Positions 1 to 9,976 of a DNA stretch of 64,000 nt are shown here, in pieces. A program made the translations under genes and the position numbers. Every line of letters begins with the position of its first letter. Position 1 is the stretch's first letter. Source of the stretch: MFD09286-c1 sp963701015 (GTDB lineage Bacteria > Bacteroidota > Bacteroidia > Bacteroidales > DTGW01). The notes beneath the pieces were generated by a model. It saw nothing but the letters and a program-made list of their open reading frames with translations, made no database searches and was not told the DNA's origin. The stretch spans positions 4,278,001-4,342,000 of the forward strand of contig OY969556.1 in assembly GCA_963701015.1 (NCBI GenBank). The letters run 5' to 3'.

Positions 1-923
1 AGCTTGGCATTTTGGCTGTCAATTATTGTTAAAGCTATATCCATACCTCCATGAGCTTCACCAAATTCACCTGTTTGATGCAAAGCATTCACCATATAAT
101 TTCTCAATTTGTTGAGCATTTCAGCAGCATTAAGCTTTTCCTTACGGTGAAGCATGTCATTTAAAAATGAAACGCCCATCATACTTAATAGCGCACCTGC
201 CAGGCTATGACCTGTACAATCGGCGCCAGCAATATAATACTTATTGTCATGTTCCTGTATCCAGTAAAAATCTCCACTTAAAATATTTCTTGGCAGTAAA
301 AGAAAAAAATGATCGGGGAAAATACTACAAAACGACATTGGAACCTCTAAGACAGCCTTCTGAATAATACTGGCATATTTTATACTTTCTGTGAGTTCAT
401 TGTTTTGAATTTCAAGTTCATCGCGCTGCCACGAAATTTCAGCATTTTTGGCTGAAATTTCGTCATTGGCATCCATTATGGTTTCATTAAGTGCTTCAAA
501 TTCTTCCTTCTGTGCCAATAATTCAAAACTCAAATTTGTGAGTTCTTCATGCGATTTATTTAAATCAATAAATTGCTTTTCAAGTAATTTTTTTTGCTCA
601 AAGAAATCAAAAATTAATTTTGAAATTTTTCCAAATTCATTATACCTAAGCAATAGATTTTGAATTTTTTCAGTTGAATTATGGTTTAAAGCATGTATAA
701 TTTTTCTTAATGGCCTTAATACATAACGATTATATGCTGATACTATTATTAAAAAAATAAGGACTAAAATAATAATAAAGAGGAATACAAATCTGTCAAT
801 ATGCTTAATATCATGTCGTAAAAGGTACAAAAAGAAAAATCCCAAAGAAATTAAAAGGAAAATAATTAAAAGTGATAAAAACAACTTGGAACGGATACTA
901 ATATGGCGAAAAAATTTAATCAT
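1..923 (-). CDS. Membrane-anchored SpoIIE-type (PP2C) serine phosphatase, partial
   Basis: Read by hand on the minus strand from an ATG at 923. The frame stays open to the window edge, so the C-terminus is missing. The N-terminus has two hydrophobic segments (about residues 13-35 and 43-62), then a HAMP-like stretch (NRYVLRPLRKIIHAL) and a Glu/Lys-rich coiled coil. A SpoIIE/PP2C domain follows, with GDFYW, GADCTGHSLAGALLSMMG and GGMD. In this family the Asp residues bind Mn/Mg and the enzyme dephosphorylates phosphoserine on anti-sigma-antagonist-like proteins. There is no recognisable periplasmic sensor, so the input is unknown. The domain layout resembles the end of the 1073-residue protein at 22725-25946. 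Phosphatase family is secure; the partner is not known. Confidence 0.85.
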   Translation of the reverse strand, partial: MIKFFRHISIRSKLFLSLLIIFLLISLGFFFLYLLRHDIKHIDRFVFLFIIILVLIFLIIVSAYNRYVLRPLRKIIHALNHNSTEKIQNLLLRYNEFGKISKLIFDFFEQKKLLEKQFIDLNKSHEELTNLSFELLAQKEEFEALNETIMDANDEISAKNAEISWQRDELEIQNNELTESIKYASIIQKAVLEVPMSFCSIFPDHFFLLLPRNILSGDFYWIQEHDNKYYIAGADCTGHSLAGALLSMMGVSFLNDMLHRKEKLNAAEMLNKLRNYMVNALHQTGEFGEAHGGMDIALTIIDSQNAK

Positions 924-1077
924 CAACCAAATGCTATATACACAACGTAGTATAATTTGTAAAAAAACAAATATAGTTTAAAAGTTTATTTTGGTTCATT
1001 AATATTTTTTATATCTGGATATTATTAAATATTTTTTAAATTTTTGGATATCCTGAATACATGAATAATTTGATTTG

Positions 1078-1085
1078 TATTTTTG
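1078..1085 (+). promoter_or_regulatory. Candidate -7 promoter element
   Basis: TATTTTTG matches the Bacteroidota -7 consensus TAnnTTTG and lies about 70 bases upstream of the KDG kinase start. No well-spaced TTTG -33 element was found, so this is a weak call. Confidence 0.3.
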
Positions 1086-1156
1086 GCAAAATTTTAATGC
1101 AATTGTAGAAAGAAATTTTGAACCCAAATTATTTCAGAAATTAATGTATAAATGCT

Positions 1157-2194
1157 ATGAATAAAAAGATTGTGACTTTTGGAGAAATAATGTTAAGACT
1201 TGCAACTCCCGGACATCAGCGATTTTCACAAGTTTCATCTTTAAATGTTTCGTTTGGAGGTGGTGAAGCTAATGTTGCTGTTTCACTTGCAAATTTTGGA
1301 TTGAATGCCGAATTTATTACTCGTTTGCCGGATAACGATTTAGGTGAAAGTGTAATTATGGATTTGAAAAAACATAGTGTAAGTACTGATAATATTATCA
1401 AAGGCGGTGAAAGATTAGGCATATATTTTCTCGAAACCGGTGCCGTAGCTCGTCCAAGCAAAGTAATTTACGATCGTGCACATTCTTCAATTGCTGATAT
1501 TCAGACAGGAATGATTAATTGGGAAAATATTTTCGAAAATGTAGAATGGTTTCATTGGACAGGCATAACTCCAGCAATTTCTGAAGGAGCTGCCCTTGTT
1601 TGTAGAGAAGCAATTGAAATAGCCAACAAAAAAGGTATTACAGTTTCGTGTGATTTAAACTATCGAAAAAATCTTTGGAAATACGGGAAAAAGGCAAATG
1701 AAGTTATGCCCGAACTTGTAAATGGTTGCGATATTATTTTAGGAAACGAAGAAGATGCCGAAAAGGTATTTGGTATTAAGCCTGAAGGTATTGATGTTTC
1801 AAAAGGTCATGTAGAAGGTTCGGCTTATGAATCGGTAGGGAAACAATTAATGCAGAAATTTCCTAAATCAAAAAAAATTATTATAACCTTACGCGGCTCA
1901 GTAAGCGCTGACCATAATAGTTGGTCCGGCGTGCTTTGGGATGGTAAACAATTATTCCAGGCTCAGACCTATCAAATTACCCATATTGTAGACCGTGTTG
2001 GCGGTGGCGATTCATTTATGGGCGGGTTAATTTACGGATTAATTCAATTTCCAAATGATGATCAAAAAGCATTAAATTTTGCAGTTGCGGCTTCATGTTT
2101 AAAACATACCATTCAAGGCGATTACAATTTAGTTACTGCTGCCGAAGTTGAGCAGCTTATGAAAGGTGATGGTTCAGGAAGGGTTGTTCGGTAA
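1157..2194 (+). CDS. kdgK: 2-dehydro-3-deoxygluconokinase (KDG kinase, PfkB family)
   Basis: A 345-residue PfkB/ribokinase-family sugar kinase. It has the N-terminal FGGGEANVAVSLANFG motif (about 33-48) that shapes the sugar site, and the C-terminal signature VDRVGGGDSFMGG (about 279-291) with the catalytic Asp and anion hole. Its length and the FGEIMLRLATPG start are typical of KDG kinases, which phosphorylate 2-keto-3-deoxygluconate to KDPG in uronate or pectin breakdown. KDPG aldolase (eda), the usual partner, is not adjacent, so the exact substrate is assigned by family resemblance only. It stands alone and converges on the PD40-protein gene. Confidence 0.8.
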   Translation: MNKKIVTFGEIMLRLATPGHQRFSQVSSLNVSFGGGEANVAVSLANFGLNAEFITRLPDNDLGESVIMDLKKHSVSTDNIIKGGERLGIYFLETGAVARPSKVIYDRAHSSIADIQTGMINWENIFENVEWFHWTGITPAISEGAALVCREAIEIANKKGITVSCDLNYRKNLWKYGKKANEVMPELVNGCDIILGNEEDAEKVFGIKPEGIDVSKGHVEGSAYESVGKQLMQKFPKSKKIIITLRGSVSADHNSWSGVLWDGKQLFQAQTYQITHIVDRVGGGDSFMGGLIYGLIQFPNDDQKALNFAVAASCLKHTIQGDYNLVTAAEVEQLMKGDGSGRVVR

Positions 2195-2238
2195 ATCCAA
2201 AATATTTTCTTATTATTCAGAAGCAATTGAAATTAATG

Positions 2239-2262
2239 CTTTAGATATTCTTTAATCTAAAG
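2239..2262. terminator. Small hairpin between convergent genes
   Basis: A perfect 8-bp stem (CTTTAGAT / ATCTAAAG) with an 8-base loop lies between kdgK and the convergent PD40-protein gene. There is no clear T-run, so terminator function is uncertain. Confidence 0.25.
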
Positions 2263-2313
2263 TTAATCTTATTGTGTCAATATATTCATCAGCATAACTA
2301 GTTCCTTATAATA

Positions 2314-5300
2314 CTATTCCTTTTTCTTACGTTTTAACCAAACTAAAATAATTATAAGAAGAATTACAAATACGCTAAAAATACCTATTTCCGTTGGTGA
2401 GAAATGATGGTTATGTTTTTGCTTATATTCAAATGCATTGGCTTTAACTAAATTAATTGATGCAATTTGGGCAAATATTTTTGTAAGTTCTGTTTGCACC
2501 TCTTTATCACTGTCCCTACTTAAAATATAATTCACTAGCTCATTGGTTGAATTAATATTTTCAAAGTTTAAACTATCAATTTTAGAAAGAATTCCTGTTT
2601 TTGAATATAATTTTGTTGTTTCAATTATTTGTTTTAGACTGGCCTGATTATTGGCTTGTATTATTAGTTTAACTATATCTTCAACCGAAATATTTGCATT
2701 TGTTGCCTTATTATATAAAATAGTACCTAATTCAGAAGTTGTATTTGTAATTGCTGAATTTATTACAATAGTTGAAAGAAGGTTATGTATTCCATCACCA
2801 GATAATGCTAAAATTGAACTTAACAATATTGCCGGTGAAGTTGTATAGGCAGGTATAGTTAAAAATGCCATTTCTACTTCTGCCTTTGAATAACCATTTT
2901 CATTCGATTTTTGAATTAAATAATCAAGCAATGATTCAGGCGTATTGATATGTTCAGAATTTATATCAAGCGTATCGAGCGAGCGCTTTAAATTTCCGGT
3001 GGAAACCTTTTGCAATGCCTTTAAATAATAGTAAACATTACCTGCATCTGCCAAATGTGATGTTACTGATAATAGCATATTTCTTTGTGATGAATTGCTA
3101 TCTGTTTTAATGATTAAGAAATTAATCTCGTCTGAAATTTTATCAAATTTACTTTTTTCTGCAAGGTGAACAATAGGTTTTAAATTGCTATCGGCCAGAT
3201 AATCAATAGCGTTAATAAGTAATCCTGCTGCTAATGGTTGATTTTGATTGAATAATTTTAATAAATTATCTACATCATCAATTGAATAGCCGAATTTATT
3301 GGTATTTTGTTTTAAATAATAGATTAAATCATCTAAGGTTGAAATATTTTCCTTAGCTAAATCGAGTTGCTCTAGAGTGTTCTTTAAATTTCCGGTAGCA
3401 AATGCCGTCATAAAGTTTTTAGCAATATTTAGTTTTGCCTGATTCTCAGCTAGTTCTTTTGCTTTTTGTGCATTTGCAATTGATTCCGATTGATCTTCAT
3501 AATTAATTACAACTTTCCCTTCGCTTTTTTCTTTATCAGGACTTATTACCCTAAAATATAATACATTACGACCAGGTTGTGGAATATAATTATAGTGTTG
3601 ATTTTTACTGGTCATAATAAATTCATCCGTCCTAACATGTGTATTATTTATTGAAATATCAACGGTAACGCTCGACCCTGGCTCTAAAGGCAAATTAATT
3701 TTAATATTGTCAGAATAAAATACCTTGTATGCGCCTTTATCAAACATTATTATTTTAACCAAAGCACTTTCAGGTTTAGGTTTTTCAACAAGTAATGGCC
3801 TAACTTTTGGATTAATTATGAATTCGTCTTCTGACTGATTTGGCTTAATATTAAATTGATCTATTAATTTTTGAATTCCTGAACCTTCAACAATTAACTG
3901 ATAGTTCCCGGCAATAAGGTTTGTTTTAAAACTAGGCAAGCTCGATTCAATTACCAAACGTTGAATAGTATCATGGTTATTACTATTTACAAGTTTAATG
4001 GTTAAATTAAATTTCTCATCCTTCAGTTCATTAGGAATATTAACCAATCCTTTTAATAAAAACTTTCTGGGATGTTGGCTCGAAAACATTTCAACCCTGT
4101 AAATATCAGTTTTACCATAATTTTCATCTGGATAATAGCGGCATACATAGGCAAAATTGCCATCTTTTACAGGTTGAAAAAATAAATCATCATCGGAAGT
4201 ATTCATTGGGTATCCCATGTTGAGCGGTGATGACCATTTCCCATTGTCTAAAAGTGAAGAATAAAATATATCGTATCCGCCCATGTTGTAATGGCCGTAA
4301 GAACTAAAGAACAAAGTCTTTCCATCTTCCGAAATAAAAGGAGTTTCTTCGTTGAATGGTGTATTGATTTCCGGTCCCATATTTACAGCCGGCCCCCAAT
4401 CTTCTTTAGTTATATCAGTCCTAGTAGATGTATATATATCTAAACCGCCGTACCCACCTTTTCTGTTTGAAGTAAAATATAATGTTTTACCATCGGATGA
4501 CACGCTAGCATGCGACTCCCAATATTTAGTGTTTATATTATCGTTTAACCGTTTAATAGGATTCCAATGTCCATCAGTGAAACGGCTCGTATAAATATTC
4601 CCATCGTAATTATCACTGCGGTAAATAAATAATTCTTTTCCATCGTGCGAAAGACATGTTGCATAAACATCGCCATCTACCCCAAGGTCAGGAATAATAT
4701 TTACAGGTTCCTGCCATTTACCGTTTTCCTTAACTGAAAAGTACATTGCATCGTAAAATTGCAACTTCACATTATATATTAAAATACTTTCGTCAGCCGA
4801 AACTACAGCATTTGTTTCTGCAAACCTTGAATTAATGGTTTCTCCAAGATTTTTTGCAACAAAATATATAGGATTGCTTTCTAATTTTTTTGCACGGCTA
4901 ATAGTTTTTATCTGATCATCTACAAGACTAATATCAAATATATCGGGATTACATTTCTTCCTGAATTCAATATATGTTGCTAAGGCTTTATCGAGTTGGT
5001 TATTAATTCTATAAGCATTTCCAAGATAGAACAGAGCATCAATCGGTGCTTTTGTTTCTTTAATATTGGAAGGTCGGTAATCGGGATTAATATCTTTTAC
5101 AGCTTTCTCTAAATAAGGAATTGATTTATCTTTTTCATAAGGAATATTCTGATAACAAACACCAATCTTGAAATTAAAATTGTCATTGGTAGGGTCGGCT
5201 TTTAAAAGCTTTAAATAATCGGGTAGGGCATCGCTATATTCCTCATATAAAAAATACGATTCTGCTTCTAAAAGAATTTCCTTTGGCGTTTGGATTTTAT

Positions 5301-5361
5301 CTTGTCCGTATAATTTTATTATTGAAAAGGAAATTAACAATATCAAGAGAACTCTTCTCAC
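2314..5361 (-). CDS. TPR / PD40-propeller envelope protein with C-terminal helical repeats and membrane anchor
   Basis: A 1015-residue protein with a signal peptide (cleavage near YGQ, residue 20). TPR-like helices at about 30-150 are followed by WD40-like PD40 beta-propeller blades at about 165-430 (repeated SxDGKxLYFTSNR and SEDGKTLFFSS forms). A middle beta-rich region precedes a helical C-terminal part at about 630-980. That part holds at least three related units built as GNLK..L..LD....I.T...L..YL...., the first two ending FGYS/NGYS plus an acidic helix. It ends in one hydrophobic segment and KRKKKE. The TPR-PD40 layout resembles PorE-like T9SS envelope proteins, but the OmpA peptidoglycan-binding domain is absent. 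An envelope scaffold role is inferred; no precise function is recognised. Confidence 0.6.
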   Translation of the reverse strand: MRRVLLILLISFSIIKLYGQDKIQTPKEILLEAESYFLYEEYSDALPDYLKLLKADPTNDNFNFKIGVCYQNIPYEKDKSIPYLEKAVKDINPDYRPSNIKETKAPIDALFYLGNAYRINNQLDKALATYIEFRKKCNPDIFDISLVDDQIKTISRAKKLESNPIYFVAKNLGETINSRFAETNAVVSADESILIYNVKLQFYDAMYFSVKENGKWQEPVNIIPDLGVDGDVYATCLSHDGKELFIYRSDNYDGNIYTSRFTDGHWNPIKRLNDNINTKYWESHASVSSDGKTLYFTSNRKGGYGGLDIYTSTRTDITKEDWGPAVNMGPEINTPFNEETPFISEDGKTLFFSSYGHYNMGGYDIFYSSLLDNGKWSSPLNMGYPMNTSDDDLFFQPVKDGNFAYVCRYYPDENYGKTDIYRVEMFSSQHPRKFLLKGLVNIPNELKDEKFNLTIKLVNSNNHDTIQRLVIESSLPSFKTNLIAGNYQLIVEGSGIQKLIDQFNIKPNQSEDEFIINPKVRPLLVEKPKPESALVKIIMFDKGAYKVFYSDNIKINLPLEPGSSVTVDISINNTHVRTDEFIMTSKNQHYNYIPQPGRNVLYFRVISPDKEKSEGKVVINYEDQSESIANAQKAKELAENQAKLNIAKNFMTAFATGNLKNTLEQLDLAKENISTLDDLIYYLKQNTNKFGYSIDDVDNLLKLFNQNQPLAAGLLINAIDYLADSNLKPIVHLAEKSKFDKISDEINFLIIKTDSNSSQRNMLLSVTSHLADAGNVYYYLKALQKVSTGNLKRSLDTLDINSEHINTPESLLDYLIQKSNENGYSKAEVEMAFLTIPAYTTSPAILLSSILALSGDGIHNLLSTIVINSAITNTTSELGTILYNKATNANISVEDIVKLIIQANNQASLKQIIETTKLYSKTGILSKIDSLNFENINSTNELVNYILSRDSDKEVQTELTKIFAQIASINLVKANAFEYKQKHNHHFSPTEIGIFSVFVILLIIILVWLKRKKKE

Positions 5362-5693
5362 AACAACAGGTTTAGTTAATATTTCAGGTTTTATATTTTA
5401 TTTGACTCGCATGTAACACTTAAAAACAATGCAATATATCGTTTGACTATTATTAAAATGACATTTTTAAACAAAGCCTTTGTTTTACAATATTACAAAC
5501 TAACAAATATAATAAATCACTTGGAAAATTTGAAAATCAAATGTAATAAATATATCTGTGGGGCTGAAAGTTAAGCAAAATAATATTTTGAAATAAATAT
5601 ATTGTTTAGTCAACTTTAAATTCTTAAACTTTAGAAGCAATTGCATTTCAGAACCTTAAACATATTCTATATTCATTCAAATAAATGTATAAT
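5362..5693. other. Gene-free intergenic stretch
   Basis: About 330 AT-rich bases upstream of the PD40-protein gene and downstream of the E2 gene, both on the minus strand. It should hold the promoter of the PD40 gene. I see no ORF, RNA gene, repeat or clear terminator in it. Confidence 0.6.
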
Positions 5694-7034
5694 TTAAATA
5701 GGGCGGTTAGGATTGAAATTAGATAAATATTCTGAAACGGATTTAAGAAAATATCCTCCCAAGCCACCATCAATAATTCTATGGTCATACGACAGTGAAA
5801 GCATAACCGAATCACGGATGCCAATTGTGTAATTACCATTTACCAATATTGCCATTGGTTTTTTTACAATTGCGCCAATTGATAATATGGCCGATTCAGG
5901 TAAATTGACCAAAGGTGTTCCGGTTAAGGTACCAAAAACTCCTATATTTGTGAATGTAAATGTTCCACCGGTTATTTCATTTGACAAGAGTTCGTTTTTT
6001 CTTGCCCTGTCAGACAAATTACTCACAGCCTGGGCCAATCCGTTTAGACTCAGTTGATCGGCATTTTTTATTACCGGTACAATTAAATTTCTATCAGGCA
6101 AAATAGTTGCCATACCAATATTTATATCCTTTTTCAGTAAAATATTATTTCCGCTTAAGGAAACATTAACTTCAGGAAACTTTTTAATACCAGCTGCAAT
6201 TGCTTCAATTATAATTGGTGTCAGCGTTAACTTTACTTTATAAGTTTGTGCAAATTCATTTTTAACTTTTTCGCGCCATGTCACTAAATTTGTAACATCG
6301 GCTTCAATAAACGAAGTTACATGTGGAACTGTTTTTGATGATATAGTCAAATTATCAGCAATTATTTTCCGCATTCGGTTCATTTCATAAACCTCAATAT
6401 TTGCGGGAAATTGTTCTGGTGGTATAGCTTGGTTTTTAATTTCTGTATTAACCGTTGCTGCTTCATTTATTGTTTCTTCAGGTATATCAAATAATTCATT
6501 TCTACTGCTCAAATATTCTTCAATGTGTCTTTTTTGAAGAGTATCATTTTTACCTATACTTATTTTACTAAACAAATCAGCAACATCAATATTCAATTTC
6601 GAAATCATAAGTCGTGCAAAAGGCGAAATAAAAGGAAGATCGTTATAATCGATTCCCGTTTCAGAAATGGTATTTTTTACAAGTCTTCTTTTTTTCTTGA
6701 ATGTGGCTGACGATTTATTAGGATCAAAAATATTTGCCTGAGCTTTTTTACCTGTTATTAAAAGAAGGGAATCTTCATCTATTTCACCAACTCCAATGGC
6801 AATAACTGCAATAGTTTCTCCAACTTTAGCAATATCACCCGATGCTGCCATTATTTTTTTAAGTATTCCTTCGGAAGGTGAATGTACTTCCGAATCAACT
6901 TTATCAGTTGCAATTTCAACCAAAGGCTGGTCGGATTTTACCTGTTCACCTTCATTTACAAGCCACCTTATAATAGTTGCATCTGTTATGCCTTCGCCCA
7001 TTGCGGGCAATATAATTTCTTTAAGTTGCATCAA
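5694..7034 (-). CDS. 2-oxoacid dehydrogenase E2 component (dihydrolipoyllysine acyltransferase)
   Basis: A 446-residue E2 with the standard order of domains. The lipoyl domain has EIATDKVDSEVHSP, with the lipoylated Lys at residue 45. A peripheral-subunit-binding domain follows (ISPFARLMISKLNIDVADLF, about 135-155), then the acyltransferase core ending SLSYDHRIIDGGLGG with the catalytic His and Asp. It transfers the acyl group from lipoamide to CoA in pyruvate-, branched-chain- or 2-oxoglutarate-type complexes. The type cannot be fixed here because no E1 or E3 gene is adjacent. The branched-chain/odhB-like form with one lipoyl domain is likeliest. lipA, whose product makes the lipoyl cofactor, is in the same window at 14684-15529. 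Confidence 0.85.
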   Translation of the reverse strand: MMQLKEIILPAMGEGITDATIIRWLVNEGEQVKSDQPLVEIATDKVDSEVHSPSEGILKKIMAASGDIAKVGETIAVIAIGVGEIDEDSLLLITGKKAQANIFDPNKSSATFKKKRRLVKNTISETGIDYNDLPFISPFARLMISKLNIDVADLFSKISIGKNDTLQKRHIEEYLSSRNELFDIPEETINEAATVNTEIKNQAIPPEQFPANIEVYEMNRMRKIIADNLTISSKTVPHVTSFIEADVTNLVTWREKVKNEFAQTYKVKLTLTPIIIEAIAAGIKKFPEVNVSLSGNNILLKKDINIGMATILPDRNLIVPVIKNADQLSLNGLAQAVSNLSDRARKNELLSNEITGGTFTFTNIGVFGTLTGTPLVNLPESAILSIGAIVKKPMAILVNGNYTIGIRDSVMLSLSYDHRIIDGGLGGYFLKSVSEYLSNFNPNRPI

Positions 7035-7045
7035 CTTTGATAATT

Positions 7046-8995
7046 TTAACGACCAATGTATAACAGCCCTCTCAAAAGAATGTTAAAATCGTTTATAAAT
7101 TTATAATCTTTTGCATATAAAAAATCGAGTCTGAGCCTTAGTTCCAAAGGTATTTCCTTTTTTGTGAGGCCATCGGCAGGGGTTAATATGCCCTTTTTAA
7201 TTGGTGGCAGATCATTATTGCTATTCATATTATTTGAATAGCCAACAATTGAACGATAACCAAACAATACCTTTATAATATTTGTAAATGCTTTTAATTT
7301 ATTTCTGATGAAAAGAAAAGTTAGTGGATACGTAATAATTAAAAAGATTGCAGCTAAAATATCAAATATTCTCTTTTGCCTTAAGTTCGAAGCTTTACCA
7401 ATTGAATTTATATTAATTAAATACAAATCGCCTGCGGTGTTGATAGAATTACTTCCTATAACCGACAAACTTTCGGGTGGGGCAATTTTGTATTCTATAT
7501 CAATTCGTGAAAGTACAAGCATTTGGTTTATAATTTCCTGTGCTGCAATATCTTTTCCACTGAAAATAATCTCTTCAGCTTTATAAATAGCAATTATATC
7601 TTCAATTTGATTAATGCGACCTAAATATTCAGTTGAATTACTGTTGGAATCGTATATAAATCCCAAAATTTCCGGGTTTAGGTGAGTTTGTAATAGCAAT
7701 TGTTTCACCCTTAAATACTCGTCAATATTGCCAACAATAATAATACGTTTTTTCTTAAAATCGTTGATTTTAAAGTCCTTAAATTTAAAGAAGCTGAGAA
7801 TATATCGAGAAACAATTAAACCAATGATGCTCCAAATAGAGCCCATAATTATCAGAAATCTTGAAAATCGCAAATCTAGTGGTAAAAGACCATAAATAGC
7901 GAGTATAATCAAGGTTCCGATTAATATACCTTTTATTATATTTCCTAGTTTTATTGGTTTTATATATGTGCCTGAAAAAACTAGACTTGCTAACCAAACA
8001 AATACGTAAGTGGGCATTATATACAACAAAAATGTTTTGGGATAATGGTTGTTATATAATTGAATAGGTTCCCATAATCTTTTAATTTCTAAAAAACCAC
8101 CATAAATGATTAAACCGTCCAACAAAGGCAGGTAAATATTTTTAACGAATCGTTTTCCTAACGATAATACTGCCCTAAAATAAATTGCCAATTGAAGCAT
8201 TAAAGTAAAAACTTTCAGCTGGTTATTAGCAAAATGTTTTTGGGCAAAAATTTGCATTGCCTTATAGAAAACAAGCACATAATTCAAACTACCTTTTTTT
8301 GTGCTTTCTCCTTTATAATGAATTATAGTCGTTTCGGGAAAATAATAATTCGTATATCCTGCTTTTATAATCCTATATGAAAGGTCAATATCTTCGCCAT
8401 ACATAAAAAATGTTTCGTCAAGAAAACCAATTTTATCAAGAACACTGCGGCGTAAAAACATATAAGCGCCAGCAAGTATTTCAACCTGATGTATTTTATC
8501 TTTATCAAGGAAACTTAAATGATAGCGGCCGAATATTTTTGATTTAGGGAAAAGTGTAGAAAAACCAAACATTTTATAAAAAGCAACGGCCGGCGTTGGC
8601 AAAGCTCTTTTCGATTCAGGCAAAAATTTCCCTTTACCATCAATCATTTTTACGCCTAAAGCCCCGGCATCAGTATGAGAATCCATAAAACCAATACATT
8701 TCATAAATGTATCTTCCTGAACAACAGTATCTGGATTTAATAATACTATGTATTCACCCTGTGCCTGTTTAATTGCCTGGTTATTGGCTACTGCAAAACC
8801 AGTATTGGATTTATTTTCAATTAGTTTAACTTGCGGGAATTTTTCACGAATCATGGCACATGAACCATCTACAGAATTATTGTCCACTACAAAAACTTCG
8901 GAATCAACATCTTTTAAAGCTTTATATACCGAGTGTAGGCACTGTTCAATAAAGTGCTTTACATTGTAATTGACAATTACTACGGAAAGCTTCAT
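7046..8995 (-). CDS. GT2 glycosyltransferase fused to a degenerate sugar-phosphate-transferase-like module
   Basis: A 649-residue protein. Residues 1-250 form a GT-A family 2 glycosyltransferase like rhamnosyltransferases (VVIVNYNVKHFIEQCL, NTGFAVANNQ, LLNPDTVV, GEDIDLSYRI). Several hydrophobic segments (about 295-405) follow, then a nucleotide-binding-like region (KKRIIIVGN) and a C-terminal part resembling polyprenyl-phosphate sugar-1-phosphate transferases (RIFDILAAIF, LFGYRSIVGYS, LRLDFLYAKDYKF). The usual catalytic block of those transferases (PVFFxQxRxG and KFRTM) is not visible between the last hydrophobic helix and LFGYRS. The C-terminal part may therefore be structural. A role in surface polysaccharide or lipid-linked glycan assembly at the inner membrane is inferred. 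Confidence 0.75.
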   Translation of the reverse strand: MKLSVVIVNYNVKHFIEQCLHSVYKALKDVDSEVFVVDNNSVDGSCAMIREKFPQVKLIENKSNTGFAVANNQAIKQAQGEYIVLLNPDTVVQEDTFMKCIGFMDSHTDAGALGVKMIDGKGKFLPESKRALPTPAVAFYKMFGFSTLFPKSKIFGRYHLSFLDKDKIHQVEILAGAYMFLRRSVLDKIGFLDETFFMYGEDIDLSYRIIKAGYTNYYFPETTIIHYKGESTKKGSLNYVLVFYKAMQIFAQKHFANNQLKVFTLMLQLAIYFRAVLSLGKRFVKNIYLPLLDGLIIYGGFLEIKRLWEPIQLYNNHYPKTFLLYIMPTYVFVWLASLVFSGTYIKPIKLGNIIKGILIGTLIILAIYGLLPLDLRFSRFLIIMGSIWSIIGLIVSRYILSFFKFKDFKINDFKKKRIIIVGNIDEYLRVKQLLLQTHLNPEILGFIYDSNSNSTEYLGRINQIEDIIAIYKAEEIIFSGKDIAAQEIINQMLVLSRIDIEYKIAPPESLSVIGSNSINTAGDLYLININSIGKASNLRQKRIFDILAAIFLIITYPLTFLFIRNKLKAFTNIIKVLFGYRSIVGYSNNMNSNNDLPPIKKGILTPADGLTKKEIPLELRLRLDFLYAKDYKFINDFNILLRGLLYIGR

Positions 8996-8996
8996 C

Positions 8997-9929
8997 TTAT
9001 TTATTACCGGTACAGTTGATTACAACCATTTTACAGGCATTTGTATTACCCATTGAACATGATTTATGAAATTGATCGCAGGCATCTCTGGAATTATCTA
9101 ATTTATAGTAAGCCATACCCAGGTTGAAGAATGTTGCGGCATTATCCGGCGCCAATTCAGTTGCTTTTTTATAATCATCTAAGGCTTCCTGAAAACGACC
9201 TTGTTCATAGTTTACCCTGCCACGGCTGCTAAATCCTACTAAGTTATTTGGAGCGGCATCAATAACTTTATCAAAATCTTCTTCTGCACTCTTGTATTCC
9301 TGCAAAAGTAAATTTGCCATTCCCCTGGCAAGATAAACAGAATAGGGATCATATTTGGGCTGTAATAAAAGGCATTTGTTCAAATCGGCTAAAGCCTTTT
9401 CGTATTTTTTCACATTATTGTAAAGTACTCCGCGTCCATAATAAAGGTCAGCAGCATTTCCGTTGACATCTATAGACTTGTTAAGCAATTCAAAAGCATC
9501 TTTTTCCTGCCCTGATTGGTAAAGCACCAATGCCTTTTGAACTACCGCAATAAAAAAGTTGCTTTTAATTTCCAAAGCATGGTTAAAATCGGCAATTGCA
9601 TCGGAATTCTTTTTAGTTGCAACATAAATTTTTCCACGTACTAAAAAAGCATTTGGATAATCCTTATTCGCTTCAATAGCTTTATTGGCATCTTTAAGTG
9701 CCTCATCATACTGCGCAAGGTTATATTTTGCGTCAGCACGGCCACAATATGCTTCAGCTAGCCCGGGACTTAACCGTAACGCTTTATTAAACAATGGAAT
9801 TGCACCGGCGTAATCCTGAACAGCCATTTTTTCATTTGCTGCTTTAATAACTGCTGTTGCATCAGTGTTCTGGCTATTTAACCTTAAGCCAAAAAACATT
9901 ATACAACCAATAACAACTATCTTCCTCAT
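8997..9929 (-). CDS. Secreted TPR-repeat protein
   Basis: A 310-residue protein with an N-terminal signal peptide (MRKIVVIGCIMFFGLRLNSQ) followed by about seven tetratricopeptide repeats covering the rest. Examples are AEAYCGRADAKYNLAQYDEAL and AATFFNLGMAYYKLDNSRDAC. It ends with a Cys-containing tail (CDQFHKSCSMGNTNACKMVVINC) common in Bacteroidota periplasmic TPR proteins. It lies one base from the GT2-fusion gene, so the two are probably cotranscribed. TPRs mediate protein-protein contacts; the specific partner is unknown. Confidence 0.75.
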   Translation of the reverse strand: MRKIVVIGCIMFFGLRLNSQNTDATAVIKAANEKMAVQDYAGAIPLFNKALRLSPGLAEAYCGRADAKYNLAQYDEALKDANKAIEANKDYPNAFLVRGKIYVATKKNSDAIADFNHALEIKSNFFIAVVQKALVLYQSGQEKDAFELLNKSIDVNGNAADLYYGRGVLYNNVKKYEKALADLNKCLLLQPKYDPYSVYLARGMANLLLQEYKSAEEDFDKVIDAAPNNLVGFSSRGRVNYEQGRFQEALDDYKKATELAPDNAATFFNLGMAYYKLDNSRDACDQFHKSCSMGNTNACKMVVINCTGNK

Positions 9930-9976
9930 TGCTTTTTTTAAAATTAAATTGAGCCGTAAGTTAATAATTATTCATA

